Shown: positions 49,042 through 56,092 of the stretch, one piece after another
Position numbering within the stretch: the first letter of the stretch is position 1
Layout: each line of letters begins with the position of its first letter
Assembly: GCA_041744755.1 (NCBI GenBank)
Contig: JBGTKC010000064.1
Location: 50,334-114,333, forward strand
Source: CALDTK01 sp041744755
Lineage (GTDB): Bacteria; Bacteroidota; Bacteroidia; Chitinophagales; Saprospiraceae
Direction of reading: 5' to 3'
DNA: 64,000 nucleotides
Notes under the pieces: generated by a model
Database searches by the model: none
Told to the model about the DNA's origin: nothing
The model's input: only the letters and a program-made list of their open reading frames with translations
Made by a program: the position numbers and the translations under genes

Positions 49042-49110
49042 TTGAAGGTTGAGTTGTTGACTTCCCGCGGGACGGCAGCTGGTACGGCGATTCAACAACT
49101 CAACCTTCAA
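49042..49110. repeat. Perfect 19-base inverted repeat between GGR and ferredoxin genes
   Basis: Arms TTGAAGGTTGAGTTGTTGA (49042-49060) and TCAACAACTCAACCTTCAA (49092-49110) are exact complements around a 31-base GC-rich loop. The arms are low in GC next to GC-rich genes. It fills the gap between two genes in the same direction and could attenuate or stabilise the transcript. It resembles the repeat within the nqr operon in layout. Confidence 0.8.
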
Positions 49111-49120
49111 TATTCAACAA

Positions 49121-50290
49121 TTATATTTTCTTGTATTCGCTACCCGGGGAAAAGTAGCTGCTCATCGTGCCGTAGAGGCGCTGGTCCCGAATCGAGATAT
49201 CGTCCTCGCGGAAGATGCTCGACTTCTCGCGGTAGAGCTTCCACATCTTGTCGCCGACGGCAGCGAGCCAGGCGTCCTGGTAGCCGGCGGTGACCTCGGG
49301 GGTGAAAATCTTACGGGCGTGGACGGCCTTCGCCAAAACCTGCGCCGCGATCCGTCCGCCGCTCAGGGCGGTGTGGATGCCGCCGCCGGTGATGGGGTTG
49401 ACGTGGCGGGCGGCGTCGCCGACGAGGATCATGCGGTCGGCGTACTGGGTCGTAAGTGGGGCGGCCAGCGGGACGCCCCCACCCTGCACTTCCAAAATTT
49501 TGGCTTTCGCAAAACGCTCCCTGAAGAAGCTGTCCTCCATGAACTGCCGGAGGTGCTGTTTTGCCGAAAGGCGCGTGGTCGTCGGCGTGACCCCGAGCCC
49601 GATCTCGGTGTAGCCGTGCCCCTTCGGGAACACCCAGGCGTAGCCGCCCGGCGCCCAGGCGTCGCCGGTGACGATCTCGAGCAAGCCGTCGCTGTCCACC
49701 CCGTCACAGACGTACTGCAGGCAGGCGGCGAGTTCGCCGTTGCGGATGTGGGTCCGCAGACCGGCCCACTTGCCGACCTGGCTCTGCAGACCGTCGGCGC
49801 CGACCAGGCAACGCGTACGCACGCCGAGGAGCTGTTCGTAATGCCGCAGGTGCACGGTAGCCAGGCCGTCGTCGTCGCAGGTGTAGCCGACGGCTTCGGT
49901 CTTGAGGCGCGCCTCGACGCCCGCGCGGATCGCTAGCGTCATTAGGTGCCGGTCGAAGCGCCGTCGGTCGACGACGTAGCCGAGGGCCGACGCCAGAGAC
50001 CCTTCGCCGTACTCGTCGGCCTTGAGCTGGCGGTAGTCGATCGTGGTGGCCTCGCCGGTATCGTTGTAGATGCTGAAGCCGTGGATCGGGGTCTGGACGA
50101 AGTCCGCAGCCGGGGCGATACCCACCTCCTCGAGGGCGTGCCGGCTCACTGCCCCAGAGCACTGGATGGGGGCGCCGAGCTCCTGGCGCTTGTCGACGAG
50201 GAGTACACTGCACCCGGCCTCGGCGAGGAGGCGCGCGGTGGTACTGCCGGCCGGTCCGGCCCCGACGACGACGATGTCGAAAAATTCCAC
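49121..50290 (-). CDS. Geranylgeranyl reductase family flavoprotein
   Basis: ~389 residues. The N-terminal FAD loop is DIVVVGAGPAGSTTARLL, followed by CSGAVS, VVDRRRFDRHL, GADGLQSQVGKWAG, then the family mark GYAWVFPKGHGYTEIGLG and ILVGDAARHVNPITGGGIH. This fits the geranylgeranyl reductase family (ChlP and archaeal GGR), which saturates GGPP to phytyl-PP or the isoprenoid chains of lipids. With the tocopherol-like genes upstream and the ferredoxin behind, phytyl-PP formation is the likely role. GTG 50288-50290 gives MEFFDIVVVG; ATG 50347 is possible, with a poorly conserved start. Dispersed-motif variants at 49326 and 49502. Confidence 0.87.
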   Translation of the reverse strand: MEFFDIVVVGAGPAGSTTARLLAEAGCSVLLVDKRQELGAPIQCSGAVSRHALEEVGIAPAADFVQTPIHGFSIYNDTGEATTIDYRQLKADEYGEGSLASALGYVVDRRRFDRHLMTLAIRAGVEARLKTEAVGYTCDDDGLATVHLRHYEQLLGVRTRCLVGADGLQSQVGKWAGLRTHIRNGELAACLQYVCDGVDSDGLLEIVTGDAWAPGGYAWVFPKGHGYTEIGLGVTPTTTRLSAKQHLRQFMEDSFFRERFAKAKILEVQGGGVPLAAPLTTQYADRMILVGDAARHVNPITGGGIHTALSGGRIAAQVLAKAVHARKIFTPEVTAGYQDAWLAAVGDKMWKLYREKSSIFREDDISIRDQRLYGTMSSYFSPGSEYKKI

Positions 50291-50374
50291 GACTGCATGA
50301 TACGGTGGCACGGGGGGGCGAACGCTTGAGGGTAGGAAAATGATCAAATTTGACCCTACATTCGCCGCCGCTTC

Positions 50375-50449
50375 GGTCTGCTAGCTCAGCTGGTTTAGAG
50401 CGCTCGCCTCACACGCGAGAGGTCACTGGTTCGAATCCAGTGCGGACCA
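50375..50449 (+). tRNA. tRNA-Val (CAC)
   Basis: 75-nt cloverleaf: acceptor GGTCTGC/GCGGACC with one G-U pair, D-arm AGCTCAGCTGGTTTAGAGC, anticodon stem CTCGC/GCGAG around CTCACAC giving anticodon CAC, and T-arm GGTTCGAATCC. Discriminator A at 50449; the CCA end is not encoded. Confidence 0.97.
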
Positions 50450-50458
50450 CTCCCACCT

Positions 50459-50503
50459 AGCCCGCGATTTGCGTTGACGCGCAGCTCGCGGGCTTTGTAT
50501 TTT
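50459..50503 (+). terminator. Rho-independent terminator after tRNA-Val
   Basis: AGCCCGCGA (50459-50467) pairs perfectly with TCGCGGGCT (50486-50494), followed by TTGTATTTT. A good intrinsic terminator nine bases past the tRNA. Confidence 0.85.
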
Positions 50504-50628
50504 AGGCCGTTATCTATCTACCTCTGGACCGCGTTCAGTTCACGGGATTACCGGCCTCGCTGAAACGATCGTAGTACGTTTGTCGAGTCGCGCGCGCGGC
50601 ACACTTTACCCTTCGCTACACTAGCCGT

Positions 50629-52086
50629 ATGTCGATTATTAACTCCGCGTACCGCTTGCTCAGCGCACTAGCCCTGCTCTCGACCTTCGCCCCCGGGTGT
50701 TCGACCTACGTGTCGAGCGGAGGGCAAACCGAAGTTTCGCCTGCCCCACGTGCGCTTCCCGGCATCGGGACGGCCTACGTCTCGACTATAGATCAGCGCG
50801 AATGGCTCCGTGAGGAGCCACTTTCGGCAGCGCCGCCAAACCACTCCGGCCCCACGATTGCGCTCGCCCCCGACGAAGTGTACCAACCCGTGGAAGGCTT
50901 CGGGTTCACGCTTACTGGCGGCAGCGCACAGCATCTCGCGGATATGAGCGCGCCGGCCAGGGCTGCACTCCTGCAAGAGCTTTTCGGGTCAGGTGCCGGA
51001 GCCGTCGGCTTTAGCTACCTGCGCCTCAGCGTCGGCGCCTCGGACCTCGATGCGTCACCGTGGTCGTACGACGACCTACCGACCGGGCAGACCGATGAAG
51101 CCCTCGCGAAGTTCACGCTCTCGCGTGACACCTTGCAACTCATTCCTGTTCTCCGGGAGATCCTCGCCATCCGCCCGAGCCTAAAACTCATGGGTTCGCC
51201 CTGGTCGCCACCGGTGTGGATGAAAGACAACGGCGACACCCGTGGCGGGAGCCTGCTACCCGCGATGGAGCCCATCTACGCGCGCTACCTCGCTAAGTAC
51301 GTGGAGGCCATGGCGGCCCGAGGCATCACGATCGACGCGCTCACCATCCAGAACGAGCCGCTTCATCCGGGCAACAACCCGAGCTTGCTCATGCTCTCCA
51401 GCCAGCAGGCCCGCTTCATCGGGCAGTACCTCGGACCGGAATTCGAGCGCCGGGGACTGAAGACCAAACTCATCGCCTACGACCACAACGCCGACCGACC
51501 CGACTACCCTATCGAAGTCCTCGGCGATGCAGATGCCAATCGCTACACTCACGGTTCTGCTTTCCACCTCTACGGCGGCGAGATCACGGCGCTCAGTGAG
51601 GTCCACGAAGCCTTCCCCGACAAGGCGCTCTACTTCACGGAACAGTGGGTGGGCGCGCCCGGCAATTTCACCGAGGATTTTTCCTGGCACGTCGAGAACC
51701 TCGTGATCGGCGCGACCAACAACTGGGCGCGCGCCGTGCTCGAGTGGAACCTCACGAGCAACCCTGCACTCACGCCCCACACCGACCGCGGCGGCTGCGA
51801 TCGCTGCCTCGGGGCCGTGACGATCGACGGGGACGTGGTGAGGCGCAATCCGGCCTACTACACCATCGCCCAGGCCAGCAAGTTCGTGCTCCCTGGCTCC
51901 GAACGCATCGGCAGCACCGTCCTCCCTGGCCTTCCGAACGTCGCCTTTCGGCGACCGGACGGCAAGCTGGTGCTAATCGTCCAGAACCGAACTGGCCGCG
52001 ACGCGGAGCTGAACCTTACCGTCCGCGGTCGCTCCTCGAAACTCGCGCTCGAGGCCGAGGCGGTAGCGACGGTTGTCTTCGAGTGA
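50629..52086 (+). CDS. GH30 family glycosidase (glucosylceramidase-like), lipoprotein
   Basis: 485 residues. The lipoprotein signal ends FAPGC (Cys24). The (beta/alpha)8 barrel opens with VEGFGFTLTGGSAQHL, then YLRLSVGASDLDASPWSYDD and MGSPWSPPVWMKDNG; the acid/base Glu is in IQNEPLHPGN and the nucleophile Glu in LYFTEQWVG. The C-terminal beta-sandwich follows. GH30 enzymes cleave beta-glucosyl or beta-1,6-glucan or xylan bonds; the GH30_1/3-like motifs suggest a glucosidase or beta-1,6-glucanase. ATG 50629. Stands alone, between the tRNA and the HEPN gene. Confidence 0.93.
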   Translation: MSIINSAYRLLSALALLSTFAPGCSTYVSSGGQTEVSPAPRALPGIGTAYVSTIDQREWLREEPLSAAPPNHSGPTIALAPDEVYQPVEGFGFTLTGGSAQHLADMSAPARAALLQELFGSGAGAVGFSYLRLSVGASDLDASPWSYDDLPTGQTDEALAKFTLSRDTLQLIPVLREILAIRPSLKLMGSPWSPPVWMKDNGDTRGGSLLPAMEPIYARYLAKYVEAMAARGITIDALTIQNEPLHPGNNPSLLMLSSQQARFIGQYLGPEFERRGLKTKLIAYDHNADRPDYPIEVLGDADANRYTHGSAFHLYGGEITALSEVHEAFPDKALYFTEQWVGAPGNFTEDFSWHVENLVIGATNNWARAVLEWNLTSNPALTPHTDRGGCDRCLGAVTIDGDVVRRNPAYYTIAQASKFVLPGSERIGSTVLPGLPNVAFRRPDGKLVLIVQNRTGRDAELNLTVRGRSSKLALEAEAVATVVFE

Positions 52087-52126
52087 CCAGCGCCAGCGCC
52101 TAGGCCGCTTTGCGCATACGCGTCCC

Positions 52127-52134
52127 TACCTTAG
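52127..52134 (+). promoter_or_regulatory. -7-like element TACCTTAG before HEPN gene
   Basis: TACCTTAG (close to TAnnTTTG) ends six bases before the HEPN ATG at 52141. The HEPN/MNT pair may thus be read as a leaderless unit. Confidence 0.35.
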
Positions 52135-52140
52135 CCCTCG

Positions 52141-52542
52141 ATGCGCAACTGGGAGTACAAGCTGGTCAATTACAAACGGGCCCTCGCTACCCTACAGCGC
52201 TTACGCAATCTCGAGGTGGCGAAGCTCTCCGACCTCGAGGTGGCCGGTGCGATCAAGCAATTCGAAGACACGCAGGAGTTGGGCTGGAAGGTGCTCCACG
52301 CATTCTTATACGACAGCGGAGCCCCCGACCTCATGCTCGCCTCTCGCCCGACCATCGATGCAGCTTTTAATGCGGGACTTCTCCTCGATTACAAGGTGTA
52401 CTACGAAATGATCGACAAGCGCAATCAAACGGCGCATATCTACAATGAAGCAGTGGCCAACGACATCCTCGTAAACATCGTCCCGAAGTACCTGCCGGCC
52501 CTCGAGCACATCGCCCAAACCTTGGAAGATGAGCGCGCTTAG
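52141..52542 (+). CDS. HEPN domain protein (HI0074-like toxin), intact motif
   Basis: 133-residue helical protein, the likely toxin of a HEPN/MNT (type VII) toxin-antitoxin pair. The RNase motif is complete: Arg94-Asn95-Gln-Thr-Ala-His99 within KRNQTAHIYNEAVAN. HEPN toxins cut RNA or tRNA until the MNT partner modifies a Tyr near the motif; a Tyr follows at position 101 here, as in known targets. Starts at ATG 52141 and overlaps the MNT gene by 14 bases. Confidence 0.9.
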   Translation: MRNWEYKLVNYKRALATLQRLRNLEVAKLSDLEVAGAIKQFEDTQELGWKVLHAFLYDSGAPDLMLASRPTIDAAFNAGLLLDYKVYYEMIDKRNQTAHIYNEAVANDILVNIVPKYLPALEHIAQTLEDERA

Positions 52543-52930
52543 CTACCCGGCTATGGTCCACGAGAGCGATCTAGAGCCACGGCACTACGACGGGATAGTC
52601 AAATTCTTAAGCGGACTACCTGGCGTCGAGAAGGTGGTTCTCTACGGCTCGCGGGCGCGCGGTACACATCGCTACAATTCAGATGTCGACCTATTGTTGA
52701 TCGGCGAAGGGCTCGGCTATCAGACGCGGGCAGATGCGCTCCGGCTGCTATACGACCTTTGGATTCCGCACGGTTTCGATATCATGATCGACGAGTGGCT
52801 TAAGGACCCGCTGCTCATCGAGGAGATCGCGCGGGATGGCGTGGTGCTGTGGGAGGCGCCTCGCTCCGAGACACCAATCGCTCCGACCCTCAGCACATTG
52901 CCAGGCTCTCCTCCAGTGCCGCGACCCTAG
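52529..52930 (+). CDS. MNT-type nucleotidyltransferase (antitoxin) with read-through tail
   Basis: 133 residues. GSRARG (40-45) and SDVDLLL (51-57) form the nucleotidyltransferase active site, and FDIMIDEW near residue 88 could supply the third acidic residue. It would AMPylate the HEPN toxin upstream. The last ~23 residues (after LWEAP) are Pro/Thr/Ser-rich and antisense to the end of valS: the frame passes the valS stop by 41 bases before ending. This tail may be a recent extension. Confidence 0.88.
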   Translation: MSALSYPAMVHESDLEPRHYDGIVKFLSGLPGVEKVVLYGSRARGTHRYNSDVDLLLIGEGLGYQTRADALRLLYDLWIPHGFDIMIDEWLKDPLLIEEIARDGVVLWEAPRSETPIAPTLSTLPGSPPVPRP

Positions 52931-55583
52931 CCTGCCCGTCACTCAATTTCTTGCGCTCGACGGCGATCACCGCCTCCGGCGCATTGCTCACGAAGCGTTC
53001 GTTGGTGAGCTTCTTCTCGATACTTATCACAAACCCGCGCTGGTGCGCCAACTCCTTTTCGATGCGCTCGCGCTCCGCGCCCAGGTCCACGGTTTCGGGC
53101 AGGGTAAGGAAGAACTTGTCCGTCCCCACCACGAAGCTCACGGCGCCCGCGGGTTCGGTTTTGGCGAAAGCCACCTCACTCACGTTGGCCATCTTCTGCA
53201 ACATCTCCGCTAAGCCCGCATCGGTAACCACGGCGTGCGCGGGATTGGTCGTCGCGATCGGTAGTAGCTCACGTGGGCTCAGACCTTTCGAACTCCGCTG
53301 CTCGCGCACCCGGCTCACGATGTCCTTCACGGCCTCCACGCGCGCGATAAGACTTTCGTCAAAACTGCTCGCCACCGGGAGCGGCGCTACACACAGGTCG
53401 ACATCGCGCTCGGCCAACTGATGCCAAATCTCCTCAGTGACGAAGGGCATGAACGGGTGCAACACATTGACTAGATCGCTGTAAATTTCGATGGCCGCCG
53501 CCTTCACTTCATCCGAAATAGGCTGCTGGTACTCCGGCTTAATCATCTCAAGAAACCAACTACAGAAATCTCCCCAGATAAAGCTGTACAGACTTCCCAG
53601 TGCGTCATTTAAGCGAAAGCTCGCGTAATCAGCCTCGACCTGCTTTAGCGTAAGCGACATCTTTTGTTTAATCCAATCGATCGCGAGACCCTCGACGGCA
53701 CCTGCGGGGGCATTATTGGTCTCCCACATGTCGATCAGCTTCAGGGCGTTCCACATCTTGTTGCAGAACATTTTGCCCTGGTTGCAGAGCTGACTCTCGT
53801 CGAGGGCTTGCTTGGTCTTCGGATCGATGGGTGCGTCGAAAATAATGTCGCCCCCCGCACTCGCCGCGCTCAGCATTCCGTAACGGACGCCGTCGGCACC
53901 ATAGGCGTCTATCAGCGCGAGAGCGTCGGGGGAGTTGCCGAGGCTCTTCGACATCTTGCGCTTCTGCGCATCGCGCACCATGCCGGTCCAGTAGACGTGT
54001 TTGAAGGGCATCTCGCCCGTGTACTCCTCCCCGGCCATCATCATGCGCGCGATCCAGAGGTAGATGATATCCCAGGCAGTCACCACGACGTCCGTTGGGT
54101 AGTAGTAGTCGAGCTCGGCCTTGTTTGCCGGATCAAAGCCATCGAAGACACTAATGGGCCACAGCCAGCTCGAGAACCAGGTGTCCAACACGTCCTCATC
54201 CTGCTGTAAATCGGCGAGTGTGAGGTGGCCTCCGAGGGCGGCTTTCGCCAAAACGAGTGCTTCACCTACCGTCGGCGCCACGAATGGCTGCGCATCCTCC
54301 CCGTCGGTGCCTTTCGCAAACCACGCGGGAATCCGGTGCCCCCACCATAGTTGCCGACTGATACACCAGTCACGCACCCGGTCCGGCCCGACCCACTGCC
54401 GAAACATGTTGAAGAAGTGCGGCGGGTGAAACTCCGTTTCGCCCCCGGGATTGCCGTCGCGCTCGACCCCAGCCATGGCCTTAGCCGCGAAGTCATCCAT
54501 CTTCACGAACCACTGCAGGGTGAGCCGTGGCTCCACTACCGCGCCCGTGCGCTCCGAGCGGCCCACGCTCGTCCCGTAGTCTTCCACTTTTACCAGTGCG
54601 CCGTCGGCCTCGAGTTGCCTGGCGGCCAGCTTGCGGGCCCGCTCGCGGTCGACGCCGACGAAGATCCCAGCCGCCGCGGCGATTGTACCGTCGGCGTTGA
54701 GGATGTCGATCACCTCGAGGTCGTGGCGCTTTCCGACCTCGTTGTCGTTGACGTCGTGCGCCGGAGTGATCTTGAGGGCGCCTGTGCCGAACTCGCGGTC
54801 GACGTAATCATCGGCGATGATGGGCGCGGTGCGATCGGTGAGCGGCACGTGGACGCGCTTGCCGACGAGGTGCCGGTAGCGATCGTCCTCCGGGTGCACG
54901 GCCACGGCCGAGTCGCCCATGATGGTCTCCGGTCGTACGGTGGCAATGGTGAGGTACTCATCTGATCCCTCCACCTTGTAGCGGACGTAGTATAGCGGCC
55001 GGCGCTCATCGGTGTGGATCACCTCTTCGTTCGAGAGTACGGTCTGCGCTTCCGGGTCCCAGTTGGTCATCCGCAGACCGCGGTAGAGCTTACCTTTGTT
55101 GAAGAGATCGACAAAAACTTTCGTCACCGCCTCACTCAGGCTCGGCTCCATCGTGAAGCGCGTGCGGCTCCAGTCGCACGAGGCTCCGAGGCGCTGCAGC
55201 TGAATCAAGATGATGCCTCCGAATTCCTCCTTCCATTCGAAGGCCTCCGCGAGAAACTCTTCGCGTGTGAGGTCGGACTTCTTGATCCCCCGCTCGCGGA
55301 GGCGCTTGACCACCTTGGCCTCGGTCGCGATCGAGGCGTGGTCCGTGCCCGGCACCCAGCAAGCGTTCTTGCCGGATTTGCGCGCGTGGCGGATGAGGAT
55401 GTCCTGGACCGTGTTGTTGAGCAGGTGCCCCATGTGGAGCACGCCCGTCACGTTCGGCGGCGGAATGACGATCGTGAAAGCCTCGCGCTCGTCGGGGACA
55501 CTCGTGAAATAATCCTTCTCGAGCCAGTGTGCGTACCAGCGCGCCTCGGTGGTGTTGGGGTCGTAGTGTTTTGCTAGGAGCAT
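52890..55583 (-). CDS. valS: Valyl-tRNA synthetase
   Basis: 897-residue class I synthetase. HIGH site PPPNVTGVLHMGHLLN, editing-domain stretches (YLTIATVRPETIMGDSAV, DDYVDREFGTGALKITPAHD), KMSKS as RKMSKSLGNSPD, and a C-terminal coiled-coil tRNA-binding arm (RERIEKELAHQRGFVISIEKKL). ATG 55581-55583 gives the normal N-terminus MLLAKHYDP. Two motif copies (53158, 54241) and a sister copy (53351) lie inside. Confidence 0.97.
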   Translation of the reverse strand: MLLAKHYDPNTTEARWYAHWLEKDYFTSVPDEREAFTIVIPPPNVTGVLHMGHLLNNTVQDILIRHARKSGKNACWVPGTDHASIATEAKVVKRLRERGIKKSDLTREEFLAEAFEWKEEFGGIILIQLQRLGASCDWSRTRFTMEPSLSEAVTKVFVDLFNKGKLYRGLRMTNWDPEAQTVLSNEEVIHTDERRPLYYVRYKVEGSDEYLTIATVRPETIMGDSAVAVHPEDDRYRHLVGKRVHVPLTDRTAPIIADDYVDREFGTGALKITPAHDVNDNEVGKRHDLEVIDILNADGTIAAAAGIFVGVDRERARKLAARQLEADGALVKVEDYGTSVGRSERTGAVVEPRLTLQWFVKMDDFAAKAMAGVERDGNPGGETEFHPPHFFNMFRQWVGPDRVRDWCISRQLWWGHRIPAWFAKGTDGEDAQPFVAPTVGEALVLAKAALGGHLTLADLQQDEDVLDTWFSSWLWPISVFDGFDPANKAELDYYYPTDVVVTAWDIIYLWIARMMMAGEEYTGEMPFKHVYWTGMVRDAQKRKMSKSLGNSPDALALIDAYGADGVRYGMLSAASAGGDIIFDAPIDPKTKQALDESQLCNQGKMFCNKMWNALKLIDMWETNNAPAGAVEGLAIDWIKQKMSLTLKQVEADYASFRLNDALGSLYSFIWGDFCSWFLEMIKPEYQQPISDEVKAAAIEIYSDLVNVLHPFMPFVTEEIWHQLAERDVDLCVAPLPVASSFDESLIARVEAVKDIVSRVREQRSSKGLSPRELLPIATTNPAHAVVTDAGLAEMLQKMANVSEVAFAKTEPAGAVSFVVGTDKFFLTLPETVDLGAERERIEKELAHQRGFVISIEKKLTNERFVSNAPEAVIAVERKKLSDGQARVAALEESLAMC

Positions 55584-55591
55584 GGGGGGCG

Positions 55592-55599
55592 CGAAGGTA
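55592..55599 (-). promoter_or_regulatory. -7-like element TACCTTCG before valS
   Basis: Minus-strand TACCTTCG ends eight bases before the valS ATG. Confidence 0.4.
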
Positions 55600-55671
55600 G
55601 GGCTAGAGCTCGGCCTCATCTCGCAGAATAGCAATGACCAGGCTAGGTCTCGAAGCTCAGCGGTCTAGAGA

Positions 55672-55878
55672 CTACAGCTCCGACTCGCTTATGTCCGCGT
55701 CCTTCATGAGCCCTCTTTGCATCCCCGTTTTGAGGTCTGCGTTGCCGTGCACCGGCACAGAAACGGACAGTCGGCGCCCGACTAGTCTGTAGATGTGATG
55801 ACTACCATTAATCCTTAACAAGGTCCAACCCTTGCGCTCGAGAATACTACAGAAAGCTTTGCCAGATACAGTTTTCAA
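55672..55878 (-). CDS. hicA: HicA-type mRNA interferase toxin
   Basis: 68 residues with a dsRBD-like fold. SGKAFCSILERKGW at the start, the catalytic His in INGSHHIYR, and the VSVPVHGNADLKTG stretch are HicA marks. HicA cuts mRNA; HicB neutralises it. Overlaps hicB by four bases (ATGA). About 90 bases upstream of valS. Confidence 0.88.
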   Translation of the reverse strand: MKTVSGKAFCSILERKGWTLLRINGSHHIYRLVGRRLSVSVPVHGNADLKTGMQRGLMKDADISESEL

Positions 55879-56087
55879 ACCGCAAGTTCCATAAGCCTGG
55901 AATTAGGTTCCGGCTCGTGCTCCTCGGGCATACTGCTTTGTGCCTCCAGCCAACCTTCGATAGCCTCTTGGAGATTGGCCTTCAGCTCGTCCATCGTTTC
56001 CGCCTGAGTGTAGCAACCTGGGAAGGCTGGCACCTCCGCCCAGTAACCACCCTCCTCGGCTTCGTGTACCCGTACAGTGATCTTCAT
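55875..56087 (-). CDS. hicB: HicB-type antitoxin
   Basis: 70 residues. VRVHEAEEGGYWAEVPAFPGCYTQAETMDELKANLQEAIEGWLEA is the typical partial RNase-H-like HicB fold. There is no C-terminal DNA-binding domain, so self-repression through another factor or none is expected. It starts only five bases after the lysA stop and runs in the same direction, so it may be read from lysA transcripts. Order is hicB then hicA, reversed from the E. coli layout. Confidence 0.88.
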   Translation of the reverse strand: MKITVRVHEAEEGGYWAEVPAFPGCYTQAETMDELKANLQEAIEGWLEAQSSMPEEHEPEPNSRLMELAV

Positions 56088-56092
56088 AGCCG

